Counted from the stretch's first letter, positions 1 through 7,783 are shown. The stretch: DNA of 17,665 nucleotides from Desulfobacterales bacterium (GCA_029940345.1 JAOZRC010000027.1:1-17665); one strand, 5' to 3'. The notes: generated by a model from the letters alone, not told the origin. A program made the numbers and translations.

Positions 1-57
1 TTCGTCTACGTCTTGTTCCAAGACTCCGACGTCGGAACACATCACACTATCTATATC

Positions 58-376
58 TTATTCTTTTTTCTTAATAACTTTAACAACATCATCATGTTTC
101 TGACCTCTTATGATGTCTCTCAGGTACAATATACCGTTAATATGTTGGAGAAAATCTCCATCCGGATATTTTATCTATATCGGCCCTGTAAACGATCTGC
201 TTTGTCCCTTTAACCCGATGTAACCGCGTTTTAGGAAACTTTTTGAATTTATGATTATTATTATCTTCAAGTTCTCCAAGTGCTTCTATGAAACTGATTT
301 TATAATCATTCGGTAAAGTTTTGCACGCTTCATTAATAATGCCGTGTTCGTCAACAAGAGTTTTTGGTTCAGCCAT
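58..376 (-). pseudogene. Small companion protein of a RelE-like gene, frameshifted near its 3' end
   Basis: The open frame from the ATG at 376 runs 79 residues and stops at 137-139, just after a KISGWRFS segment. Past that stop, in another frame of the same strand, the sequence reads QHINGILYLRDIIRGQKHDD and then VVKVIKKKE before a TAA at 58-60. This tail looks like a genuine protein end. From memory, homologous small proteins of anaerobes continue from a GWR segment into a similar Q-Y/H-I-N-(G/D) tail. Rejoining the frames gives about 105 residues. The 319-nt span equals a whole number of codons plus one base, so one inserted or two deleted bases near 142-150 explain the break. The function is unknown. 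The gene starts 12 bases after the RelE-like gene and may be its partner. It is either a pseudogene or a sequencing error. Confidence 0.65.
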
Positions 377-388
377 ATTGATATTCCG

Positions 389-772
389 TTAAATTTGTTC
401 CACATTAACAAATTGCCGGTAGAATGATTGTGCAGCAGATTTAAAATTTTTCTCAATATGTCCATCTTTGAATACACTTAGCAATGTGATTGTTACAGAC
501 TCAAAAATAGGGTCTTCATCCACAGAAGCGATCATTTTTAAATCTCTCTTTATTCTGAAATAATATAAAGAAGAATCAAACTTATTATTAAGTTTGAAAA
601 ACACAGGCTGATGAGCATTTCTATAAAATTCTGCCCGATCTGTTATATACAGTTCACCGAGATATTCAGTTTTCTTTATAATTTCATCCTGTTCTTTTTG
701 GGAAAAATGGTAGAATATTTTTTCACAATCATCAGTCAATTCAATTATCAGGTTTTCATTATCTGCTAACAT
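389..772 (-). CDS. RelE/ParE-like toxin-type protein
   Basis: This 127-residue protein is small and mixed in charge. The middle reads YYFRIKRDLKMIASVDEDP, followed by a beta-rich stretch (ESVTITLLSVFKDGH). The pattern of a strand, basic residues and then hydrophobic strands recalls the RelE/ParE fold, whose members cleave mRNA on ribosomes or poison gyrase. I see no diagnostic catalytic triad, so the assignment rests on general pattern. An AGGAG ribosome site lies about eight bases before the ATG. The gene starts 40 bases after the mutase stop on the same strand and may be read through from that cluster. The next gene, 12 bases downstream, is frameshifted. No classical DNA-binding antitoxin is visible, so calling the pair a toxin-antitoxin module is inference. 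Confidence 0.55.
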   Translation of the reverse strand: MLADNENLIIELTDDCEKIFYHFSQKEQDEIIKKTEYLGELYITDRAEFYRNAHQPVFFKLNNKFDSSLYYFRIKRDLKMIASVDEDPIFESVTITLLSVFKDGHIEKNFKSAAQSFYRQFVNVEQI

Positions 773-812
773 AATGCTTCTCCTGTTTCAGAAATTTGTT
801 CCCACACAGATA

Positions 813-2441
813 TTAAAAAATATTCGGCTCCCGCCATTCGCCAAACACTTCACGAAACACACCGGTCATCTCGCCGACTGTAGCATACGCATCACAGCAT
901 TCAACCAAGCAGGGCATCACGTTTTGGCCATCGCGAGTCACCTGTTCCAACTTCTTGAGGCATCGCACGACGTCACGGTTATTACGGGTGCGACGAACCT
1001 CTTGAACGCTGGCGATTTGGTCTTTGGCCCACGTTTCATTGTATTCGTGAAGCTCCACTTCGGGTTCATCTTCTTCGGCATATTTATTTACACCCACTTT
1101 TATCAATTCATTGTTTTGCATGCCTTTTTCAAAGGTGTAGGCTTGATTGGCGATCTCGCTTTGAATCGCGCCAGTGGATACGGCGTTGATCATACCACCC
1201 AAATCTTTGATTTTTTGCATTTCATCCCGAATTTTGGCTTCCATCTGTTTGGTCAGCGTTTCGATAAAATAGGAACCGGCCAGCGGATCGACCGTGTCCC
1301 GCAGACCCACCTCATCCATCAGAATTTCCAGCGTGCGCAAAGATAACAGTGCGGCCCGGGGCGTGGGAATCGTAAACGCTTCATCAAAAGAACATAACGC
1401 GGTGGTTTGAGCGCCGCCAAGCGCGGCGGCCAAGGCATAATAGGAACTCCGGATAATATTGTTTTCCGGTTGAGCCTTGGTCAGACCGCTGCCGCCGCCG
1501 CCAAAAAGGCCCCTGAGAAAAAGCTTTTTGGGTTCTGTAACGCCGTATTCTTCTTTCAACATTTTGGCCCATAGTTTGCGAGCGGCGCGGAATTTGGCGA
1601 CTTGTTCCCAAAGGTTGCCGTACACGTTAAAATTAAAAGAAAACCGTCCGACGAAGTCATCCGGTTTTAGCCCCCGTGCAACCACATTTTCAATATACGC
1701 CCGGGCGATTTCAAAAGAGTAGCCGATCTCCTGAGCTGGCGTGGCACCGGATTCACGGATATGATACCCGCATAAACTGACCGGATTACAGCGCGGCAGC
1801 TCTTTAATCGCATATTCAATGCTGTCGCCCACCAGGCGGACGCCGTGTTCCACCGGAAAAATCCAGGCGCCGCGGCCGATCATCTCTTTTAAAATGTCAT
1901 TTTGCGGCGTAGCGCTGATTTTTTCTTTGGGATAACCGTATTTTTTTGCCACGGCCTGATACATGGCCAGCATTACGGTGGCGTTGGCGTTGATCGTCAA
2001 TCCCGCTCCGATGCGGTCAAAAGGAATATCTTTGAAGGCGATTTCAAAGTCCTGCAAGGAATCCACCGCCATACCGACGCGCCCCACTTCGCCTTTGGCC
2101 TTGGGATCATCGGAATCCAATCCCATCTGGGTGGGCAAATCAAAGGCCACATTTAATCCGTTCTGGCCGTGGGCGATCATCATTTTAAAGCGCGCATTGG
2201 TTTCCGCGGGTGTGCCGAAACCGGTGTATTGGCGCGTTGTCCATGCCCGGCTGCGGTAGCCTTGCGGATGAATGCTGCGGGTGAACGGATATTGACCCGG
2301 ATCGGCAAGGTCTTTTTCGTAATCAAATCCGACTTCTTTAAGGTCATCCGGCCCGTAAGACGGCTTGACTTTGATTCCGGATTGATAAATCACTTCCTCT
2401 ATCGCATCTTTTTGATTTTTAATATATTTGGCTACTCCCAT
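813..2441 (-). CDS. B12-dependent acyl-CoA mutase, large catalytic subunit (methylmalonyl-CoA mutase family, divergent)
   Basis: This 542-residue protein matches the TIM-barrel subunit of two-part acyl-CoA mutases. Aligned with Propionibacterium methylmalonyl-CoA mutase at a constant offset of 17, it keeps Tyr72 (Y89), Gln180 (Q197), Arg190 (R207), His227 (H244) and Arg266 (R283). Tyr plus Arg is the signature for a carboxylated substrate such as methylmalonyl-CoA. Isobutyryl- and 2-hydroxyisobutyryl-CoA mutases instead have Phe or Ile, and Gln. However, the usual HxQTxG motif reads LFGGGG (312-317), and the usual SLHTNxxDEA reads TTALCSFDEA (346-355); both normally lie around the adenosyl group. 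The reaction is probably a radical carbon-skeleton rearrangement, but the substrate is uncertain. A GAGGTGA ribosome site lies within the end of the B12-subunit gene, six bases upstream, so translation is probably coupled. No MeaB-type chaperone is in the window. Confidence 0.9.
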   Translation of the reverse strand: MGVAKYIKNQKDAIEEVIYQSGIKVKPSYGPDDLKEVGFDYEKDLADPGQYPFTRSIHPQGYRSRAWTTRQYTGFGTPAETNARFKMMIAHGQNGLNVAFDLPTQMGLDSDDPKAKGEVGRVGMAVDSLQDFEIAFKDIPFDRIGAGLTINANATVMLAMYQAVAKKYGYPKEKISATPQNDILKEMIGRGAWIFPVEHGVRLVGDSIEYAIKELPRCNPVSLCGYHIRESGATPAQEIGYSFEIARAYIENVVARGLKPDDFVGRFSFNFNVYGNLWEQVAKFRAARKLWAKMLKEEYGVTEPKKLFLRGLFGGGGSGLTKAQPENNIIRSSYYALAAALGGAQTTALCSFDEAFTIPTPRAALLSLRTLEILMDEVGLRDTVDPLAGSYFIETLTKQMEAKIRDEMQKIKDLGGMINAVSTGAIQSEIANQAYTFEKGMQNNELIKVGVNKYAEEDEPEVELHEYNETWAKDQIASVQEVRRTRNNRDVVRCLKKLEQVTRDGQNVMPCLVECCDAYATVGEMTGVFREVFGEWREPNIF

Positions 2442-2447
2442 TTTTTA

Positions 2448-2855
2448 TTATTCACCTCGCTCTGCAATCATTTTTTTTATGGAAGCGGCAATTTCATCAA
2501 ATTGCGCACCACCGGGAAAAACGCCGTCAATACCCAAAGCTTCCAATTTAGGAATATCCTGCTTGGGAATAACGCCTCCGATAATAACACACATATCGTC
2601 AACGCTTTCCCGTTTTAACCGGTGTAGCAGTGTTTTGGCAATCGAAAGATGCGCACCGGTCATAATGCTCAGTCCGATAACATCCACATCTTCCTGAATC
2701 GCCGCATTTACAATCTGATCAATGCTGTTATGCAGACCGGTGTATGTGATTTCCATGCCGGCGTCGCGTAGCGCCAATGCGACCACTTTGGCACCGCGGT
2801 CGTGTCCGTCCAGATCGGGTTTAGCCAAAAGAACGCGAATTTTTTTTTGTGCCAT
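2448..2855 (-). CDS. B12-binding small subunit of acyl-CoA mutase
   Basis: This 135-residue protein is a free-standing cobalamin-binding Rossmann domain, the size expected for split mutases. The motif AKPDLDGHDRG (residues 11-21) contains DxHxxG. Lys12, Asp16 and His18 correspond to Lys604, Asp608 and His610 of Propionibacterium methylmalonyl-CoA mutase; His18 would be the lower axial cobalt ligand. Further expected segments follow: GLSIMTGAH, where most relatives have Ser before GAH, and IIGGVIP, which packs around the nucleotide tail. The KPG usual before LDGHDRG is KPD here. It is encoded directly before the catalytic subunit, and the two would assemble into one enzyme. AGGA about nine bases upstream supports the ATG. 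The 314 bases before it hold an inverted-repeat element. Confidence 0.93.
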   Translation of the reverse strand: MAQKKIRVLLAKPDLDGHDRGAKVVALALRDAGMEITYTGLHNSIDQIVNAAIQEDVDVIGLSIMTGAHLSIAKTLLHRLKRESVDDMCVIIGGVIPKQDIPKLEALGIDGVFPGGAQFDEIAASIKKMIAERGE

Positions 2856-2902
2856 GGTTATTTTTTCCTATTACTTCGTTATAAAATATCTTTAAAACTT
2901 TG

Positions 2903-3143
2903 CGACCTGTGCAATTGAAATATGATATTCCTTAAAAGCTCCGTGAGAGCGGCATATTTGTAGTACAATTATGCTATGATTCGGACAGAGTCCCATCGGG
3001 ACGGCATATTTGTAATTTAATTAGCGTATATTCTGTTATGCTGTGACTGATATGCCGTCCCGATGGGACTCTGACGAGATAATATCCCGTTGATTCTACA
3101 AATATACCGTCCTGACGGGACTCTGAATGAATTGCACAGCTTG
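2903..3143. repeat. 241-bp inverted-repeat element carrying four REP-like units, with 8-bp target duplication
   Basis: The ends are CGACCTGTGCAATT (2903-2916) and its near inverse (3130-3143), identical over the inner 10 bases. The 8-mer AAACTTTG flanks the element directly on both sides (2895-2902 and 3144-3151), as expected of a target-site duplication. Inside are REP-like hairpin units with GTCCC/GGGAC stems beside a GGCATATTTGTA tail. Units near 2941-2963 (degenerate) and 2986-3013 point one way, and units near 3048-3073 and 3096-3125 the other way. A second copy lies at 7945-8179. It encodes no protein. It sits between the CoA-transferase and the mutase subunits, where the transcribed hairpins could affect mRNA stability or relative expression; that effect is inference. 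Confidence 0.8.
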
Positions 3144-3169
3144 AAACTTTGCACTGTCGATTACTATTA

Positions 3170-4360
3170 CTATATAACACCCGCTTTTTTCAATCGGTTC
3201 AGGTCTTCTTCAGAATAACCCAGCTTTTGCCCGTATATTTCCCTATTTTGTTCACCGAAACGAGGTGGAAACGAAAGCTGGCGTTTAGTATGTTCCAGAA
3301 AAGGCGTCATATTCGGCGGCGGCGGCAAGGTAATTTCTGTGCCTGTAACAGCATCTTTAGCATACAGCAAGCGTTTGGACACCAACGGGTCATTAACCAC
3401 ATCATTTACATTTTTAATCTTGCTGATCGGAACCGTAATTGAGGTGAACAGTTCAATTAATTCATCCGAGCTATAATTTTGGGTGATTGCCGTGATGGCC
3501 CGGTTCAGATTTTCCACATCCCGGATGCGCCCGGCATTTTTTTCATATTCAGGTTTAGCCAAAGATTGAAATATCTCCTGGGAGGCCATGGCTTTCCATT
3601 GGCGATCATTGCCGACTGCTAAATAGACATATCCATCAGATGTTTGATAAACGGAAACCGGGCAGAAAAATTCATGCGTGTTGCCACGGCGCGTGATCGT
3701 TTTACCAAAACTGACGCCTAATGTAATCGGTGTTGTCAGCCAGGAAACGGAAGATTCAAACATCGACATATCAATCCGCGCGCCCTGGCCTGTGACAGCA
3801 CGTTTAAACAACGCTTTCATCAACAACCCGTAAGAATGTTCGCTTGTGCCCATATCAGGCAGCGGAATACCGGTCACTTGCGGTTCCGAATCCGCTTCAC
3901 CGGTTAATTCCATCAGACCGGAGCGGGCTTGTAAAATCGGATCATAAGCGCCTTCATTGCTGTCCGGCCCGAAACCGGTGACGCCCAACCAGATGATATC
4001 ATCTTTCACTTCACGCATCGAATCATAATCAATGCCGAGTTTGGTATAATTTTTGGGAAGTTGATTGGTGATGAAAATATCAACATCAAGCTTTTTAAGC
4101 AGCTCCCGAAAAAGCGTTTGCCCTTCGGGCGCGGCCAGATTGAGGGTCAGTGCTTGTTTTCCGGCATTGATGCACAAAAAATAAGCGTTCATGCGTTCTT
4201 CATTGAGTACGTTTTCACCGATCATCCGGTTCGGATCACCATAAACAGGATGTTCAAGACGAATCACCGTCATGCCATCCTGGGCGAGCCGGTAGGTCAG
4301 ATAAGGCACAACCGTAGCCTGTTCAAGAGATAATACCGTGATATTTTGAAATTGTTCCAT
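3170..4360 (-). CDS. Family III (CaiB/BaiF type) CoA-transferase
   Basis: This 396-residue protein has the length and pattern of family III CoA-transferases, which move CoA between organic acids through an enzyme-bound anhydride. Recognisable segments are the N-terminal VLSLEQATVVPYLTYRLAQDG strand-helix region, INAGKQALTLNL (64-75), GVTGFGP (126-132) and GIPLPDMGTSEHSYG (164-178). Asp169 falls exactly where formyl-CoA transferase has its catalytic Asp169. The C-terminal half (FFCPVSVYQTSDGYVYLAVGN) is also typical. The ATG at 4360 is supported by GGAG about eight bases upstream. Its position before the mutase genes suggests it activates the mutase substrate or recycles CoA from the product. 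The substrate cannot be read from sequence; related enzymes handle succinate, benzylsuccinate, carnitine or mesaconate. Confidence 0.9.
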   Translation of the reverse strand: MEQFQNITVLSLEQATVVPYLTYRLAQDGMTVIRLEHPVYGDPNRMIGENVLNEERMNAYFLCINAGKQALTLNLAAPEGQTLFRELLKKLDVDIFITNQLPKNYTKLGIDYDSMREVKDDIIWLGVTGFGPDSNEGAYDPILQARSGLMELTGEADSEPQVTGIPLPDMGTSEHSYGLLMKALFKRAVTGQGARIDMSMFESSVSWLTTPITLGVSFGKTITRRGNTHEFFCPVSVYQTSDGYVYLAVGNDRQWKAMASQEIFQSLAKPEYEKNAGRIRDVENLNRAITAITQNYSSDELIELFTSITVPISKIKNVNDVVNDPLVSKRLLYAKDAVTGTEITLPPPPNMTPFLEHTKRQLSFPPRFGEQNREIYGQKLGYSEEDLNRLKKAGVI

Positions 4361-4521
4361 TATTGCGCTCCGACTGAAATTTGAATTTTAAAGTGCTTAA
4401 AGTTAAGGTATTCGGCGATTTTAAATTTTATATAAGTATTGCTTTGTAGATAAATCGAAAATCACAAAATATTACTTTTCAAAGTAAAATAGGTTATTGC
4501 AATCTTACATCAACCTTTCAG

Positions 4522-4549
4522 ATTAGTTTAAATATTAAAATATTGTCAA
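4522..4549 (-). promoter_or_regulatory. Possible sigma70-type promoter for the CoA-transferase/mutase cluster
   Basis: On the minus strand TTGACA (4544-4549) is followed after 16 bases by ACTAAT (4522-4527), which matches four of six positions of the -10 consensus. It would give a leader of about 160 bases before the ATG at 4360. The region is very AT-rich, so a chance match is possible. Confidence 0.3.
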
Positions 4550-4590
4550 GCGCTATTCTGTGCTTGCGCATAAAATTATTTTTATTTATC

Positions 4591-4775
4591 GGCATCCTTC
4601 ATAAGTCAGTTTATACTTTTACCAGTCATTTTAACTTCAGGCACCTGTGATGAATCGTAATGCATTCTTTCAGATTACGAACTCGCGCTGTATAAACTGA
4701 AAGTCTGTTGAAATTGTTACACTGCCTCATGGCGAAAAAAGTGTAAACTACTTTTAGCCCTATATGAAGGATGCC
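4591..4775. repeat. 185-bp miniature inverted-repeat element, GGCATCCTTCA family
   Basis: The ends are GGCATCCTTCATA (4591-4603) and its inverse (4763-4775). Flanks TATTTATC (4583-4590) and CATTTATC (4776-4783) match at seven of eight bases, consistent with a decayed 8-bp target duplication. Inside, CAGTTTATAC (4607-4616) is matched by its perfect inverse at 4690-4699. The right part shares AAACTACTTT with the copy at 12111-12160 and, with small changes, the copy at 7784-7921. No coding capacity. Confidence 0.75.
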
Positions 4776-4890
4776 CATTTATCCTTCCTCTTGACTTATC
4801 ATTTGCTTGATAAAAATCAAGTTCAGATGATTCTCCCTTTAATTTCCGAACATTTTTAGCTTTAGTAGAAATGAATACTATCAGATATTT

Positions 4891-4914
4891 GGCACCCTTC
4901 ATTTGTCGGTTAAC
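4891..4914. repeat. Isolated left end of a GGCATCCTTCA-family element
   Basis: GGCACCCTTCATTTGTCGGT and the following TTAAC match the left end of the element at 7784 with two mismatches in 24 bases. No matching right end is visible downstream, so this is a truncated or decayed copy. Confidence 0.55.
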
Positions 4915-5427
4915 AATTAGGTAGTCATATGTTTCTCAACAAGCGATGTTGAGAATATCCGAAACAGTACCCATCACCTGCGATGAAACAGATATTGAAT
5001 GTCTTTCCCATATACTCACGTCGTAAGGCAGATATGGTACCAGCCAGGAGCATGATCAACAATTTTGGAGCCGAATTCAACGGACCTTGGCGAACTTGAA
5101 TGATTGACTGCCGGATCAAAAAACGGGCGGAATAAAAAACTGCGGAAGAGACTTTTTTCGTGATAACAATCACCCTTACAAGCGAATAGGGCTATTAACA
5201 TAATTGCGTTATAAGACGATCCTCGGAATCCGTGTTGCATGCCAGCAGTTTGGAATCGCCCAGGTAAGTGAAAATGATCACTTGATTGTTCAATAAAATT
5301 GTAATGCTGATTTTAAATATGGCGGAAAGCGATCATTCTATTTCGTGCGCAAGCGAGAGCGGGCCCGAGCCCTTGATGGGCGCGGATGTCCTTTTTTTTA
5401 AAAGCTGTCGAGAGCCTGTAATGAACT

Positions 5428-5450
5428 ACCCCGCCGCAAGCGGACGGGGT
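5428..5450. repeat. REP-like hairpin
   Basis: ACCCCGCCGC and GCGGACGGGGT pair into a GC-rich stem with one bulged A and a two-base loop. Its isolated GC-rich character in AT-rich intergenic DNA fits a REP-type unit. No second copy is in the window. Confidence 0.45.
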
Positions 5451-5530
5451 ATCAATCAGTTTACATGTAGGGGATTGAACGATTACATCACAACATGTCG
5501 TAACATAATATTATTATTAAATAAATTTAA

Positions 5531-5550
5531 ACCGGGCTGTCTTGCCCGGC
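5531..5550 (-). terminator. Probable terminator of the membrane phosphodiesterase gene
   Basis: GCCGGGC and GCCCGGT, separated by six bases, form a GC-rich stem 51 bases after the stop codon. On the minus strand it is followed by TTAAATTTATTTAATAATAA, a U-rich but interrupted tract. It fits an intrinsic terminator, although the tract is imperfect. Confidence 0.5.
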
Positions 5551-5601
5551 AAGGCAAAAAACCAAATCGAGAATTGCTTATTTCAGGTCGGCCCCAAACA
5601 C

Positions 5602-7479
5602 TCAACGCATCAGATACCCGAAATAGAGAAGGATTTTATCAATTTCAGTGAGTGATGCGCTCTCCTCTCTTAGTCGATACATCATATCAGGCTTATCGGT
5701 AATGATATTTCGGACGCCATTGAACACCATAGTGACCATGGTCATGGGGTCATTGATCGTCCAGGCGTGGATCTCAAGATTGTTACCACGCGCTTTTTTA
5801 ATGAGCGCCTTTTGCGCCAGTTTGCTGTTAAGACTGAGGAAATCGATATCGCCCCGGGTCACATCACCAATCGCCACGGTCACGATATGCCCGATAGCCA
5901 ATTTGTTGTCCAATGACCTGACTTGTCGGAGCATATTATAATCAAGCGAAGTGATCACACAGCGCTTTTCAAACCGGCTGGCTTTGATAATGTCGACGAC
6001 GCGTTTGGCCAGTTGTTGTTCGTGGCCATAAAGCTTGAGTTCGATATTCAGCTTGAGTCTATCACCCGCCAGGTCGATGGCCTGCTGCAAAGTCGGTATT
6101 GGCTCACCCGCGAATTGGGTGGAAAACCAGCTCCCCGCATCAAGGCCTTTTAGCTCATCGTAAGAGCTATCCCACAACTTCCGGTTGACGCCCGCGATGC
6201 GCATCAGATCACTGTCATGGAACACCACGATGATCCCGTCAGCGGTTTCCTGAACATCAATTTCGGCATAGTCAGCATGGTCGTCAATGGCCTGGCGAAT
6301 AGCGCTTAGTGAATTTTCTGGCGCTTTTTTCGAACTTCCGCGATGAGCGGTTATCTCTATCTTCGCCGCTTCCGCCTGCCGGATATTAGCGGTCATTTGA
6401 TACGCCGCTAACGTTGCCATCACCACAAACAGGGCGACGACAGCTCCGATTTTTACCAAATTATGTTTAAATGGTAATTTCCCATGCACCATCTGCTCCA
6501 TGCGTGTCAGCATCCGCAGATGCGCGGGTTTCCTGCCCTTTAATTCGTTCAGCCGAAAATAGAAATGGACTACGAGAAGAGCATACCCGCTAAACCCTAT
6601 AAATGAAATTGCGGTGGACAATACCGTGGACAGGGCGATGAGGATGGCCACCGCCACAGATGTTGTGTGTAACGAATCAAAGGGTGCGGCGAGGACCCGT
6701 TCGTTTAACTGATCCAGCATGGCAACTGTCAGAACTGACATAATTATGATTAATGCAATCTGGCCAAGCACGATTAAGGCGATGGAACCGGCGAAGCCCC
6801 TGACCATTTCGCGACTTTTTTGCAGTATCGCCCAAATGCTTTTTCGTTCAAACAGACAGATAGGCACAGCCGGAATCCATCGCACCAAAAGTACACCAAT
6901 AATACACAGCAGCACCAGCAACAAGACTACGGCGATGGCCACAGAGGCTATGAATTCCGGTGGTTTTACAGCCAGGTAGAAGTTGATGTCATGACCCGAA
7001 AGCACTACCTTGTATAACAGACCCATTGCCCCGCAAAAAGGCAGTGTCCATGCCATCACAATCAGAAGCTGCACCAGGGCCATACCCAGCAGCTTTGGAA
7101 GTCTAGCCGACATCATACGCAGCGCGCTCAACGCCCTTACCCGTTGGTTCCGCTCGGACCCGGCCCCAATGATCATTATCCCGGCCTGATTGGCGTAAAT
7201 CAAAAATAGAGTGGCAGACCCTGCCAACAGAAGCGCAACAACTCCGGCCGGTGAAATGATGAAATTAATAATGTCGGTGTTTGAAAGCGATAGTTCGCCC
7301 GTTGTTTTGATCAGGGAGCCAAGAGCCGCTGTGAGCAAGGGCATAAAAATAAGAACAGAAAGGCCATTGAAAATGAATTGATAAACCGCCAGGGGCAAAA
7401 AATTGACCCGCAGCCCCTTTATGACGGCATTCCATGTTTGCATTGATCTTAGTGGTACAATATCCGTATATTCCGACAT
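5602..7479 (-). CDS. Membrane protein with C-terminal glycerophosphodiester phosphodiesterase domain
   Basis: This 625-residue protein has two parts. Residues 1-365 contain about seven hydrophobic segments (roughly 26-54, 76-106, 128-157, 176-199, 230-256, 273-306 and 341-361), resembling the membrane domain found beside some phosphodiesterases. Residues 375-610 form a GDPD domain: HRGSSKKAPENS (His379, Glu388, Asn389), AEIDVQ, VVFHDSDL, NIELKLYG and AWTIND supply the expected catalytic and metal-binding residues. These enzymes hydrolyse glycerophosphodiesters to glycerol-3-phosphate and an alcohol. A membrane anchor suggests action on phospholipid breakdown products at the membrane surface. 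No clear ribosome site precedes the ATG at 7479; Met13 is an alternative start. Repeats flank the gene on both sides and it has no operon partner. Confidence 0.9.
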   Translation of the reverse strand: MSEYTDIVPLRSMQTWNAVIKGLRVNFLPLAVYQFIFNGLSVLIFMPLLTAALGSLIKTTGELSLSNTDIINFIISPAGVVALLLAGSATLFLIYANQAGIMIIGAGSERNQRVRALSALRMMSARLPKLLGMALVQLLIVMAWTLPFCGAMGLLYKVVLSGHDINFYLAVKPPEFIASVAIAVVLLLVLLCIIGVLLVRWIPAVPICLFERKSIWAILQKSREMVRGFAGSIALIVLGQIALIIIMSVLTVAMLDQLNERVLAAPFDSLHTTSVAVAILIALSTVLSTAISFIGFSGYALLVVHFYFRLNELKGRKPAHLRMLTRMEQMVHGKLPFKHNLVKIGAVVALFVVMATLAAYQMTANIRQAEAAKIEITAHRGSSKKAPENSLSAIRQAIDDHADYAEIDVQETADGIIVVFHDSDLMRIAGVNRKLWDSSYDELKGLDAGSWFSTQFAGEPIPTLQQAIDLAGDRLKLNIELKLYGHEQQLAKRVVDIIKASRFEKRCVITSLDYNMLRQVRSLDNKLAIGHIVTVAIGDVTRGDIDFLSLNSKLAQKALIKKARGNNLEIHAWTINDPMTMVTMVFNGVRNIITDKPDMMYRLREESASLTEIDKILLYFGYLMR

Positions 7480-7596
7480 TTTATTAGCCTATGCGTCAAT
7501 AGCAGGCTGCCCCCAAGACCGGTGGGGTGGATAAAGACGAAACGATACAAAGGGTAGTTGCTAGCGATATGTGGCTGTAAGCTTTCAGATAATTGA

Positions 7597-7707
7597 TTTT
7601 ATACTCGCGAAGGCCATAATTGGTGATTTTATAATTGATCAATACCTTAATTCATAGGCGTAAGACATATTTCAAAATCACCAATTATGACCGTGCCAAG
7701 TATAAAA
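7597..7707. repeat. 111-bp inverted-repeat element
   Basis: TTTTATACT (7597-7605) is inversely repeated at 7699-7707, and CATAATTGGTGATTTT (7615-7630) is perfectly inverted at 7674-7689. The nine bases between the two matching blocks differ in the two arms. The loop is about 43 bases with no coding capacity. No target duplication is evident. It fits a miniature element or long hairpin unrelated to the other families here. Confidence 0.7.
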
Positions 7708-7783
7708 GGCCCATTTGTGAATGCATTCAAGTCGAGTTAAATCAATTTCCGTAACTATGTCAATGAAAAACCAAAACAAAATC

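Larger units (their letters stand above)
4361..5601. other. Gene-free region between the CoA-transferase and the phosphodiesterase gene
   Basis: These 1.2 kb contain no open frame with a recognisable protein or good start site. They hold a weak promoter candidate, a complete 185-bp inverted-repeat element (4591-4775), an isolated element end (4891-4914), a REP-like hairpin (5428-5450) and a probable terminator (5531-5550). From 4915 to 5427 I see nothing I can name. Short frames there carry stops and atypical composition and may be decayed remains of an insertion. Confidence 0.6.

Noticed and set aside
774..1346. Plus-strand open frame of 190 codons
   Set aside because: It lies opposite the well-supported mutase gene, has no ribosome site and no recognisable protein pattern.
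813..2441. Isobutyryl-CoA or 2-hydroxyisobutyryl-CoA mutase
   Set aside because: Those enzymes have Phe or Ile at the Tyr72 position and Gln at the Arg190 position. Both carboxylate-type residues are kept here.
2986..3125. Repeated GTCCC/GGGAC units as a possible CRISPR array
   Set aside because: The units occur in both orientations, spacings are irregular and the whole block is repeated elsewhere with the same 'spacers'. No cas gene is present.
5286..5651. Plus-strand frame of 121 codons
   Set aside because: It overlaps the end of the phosphodiesterase gene, its terminator and a REP-like hairpin. No domain is recognisable.
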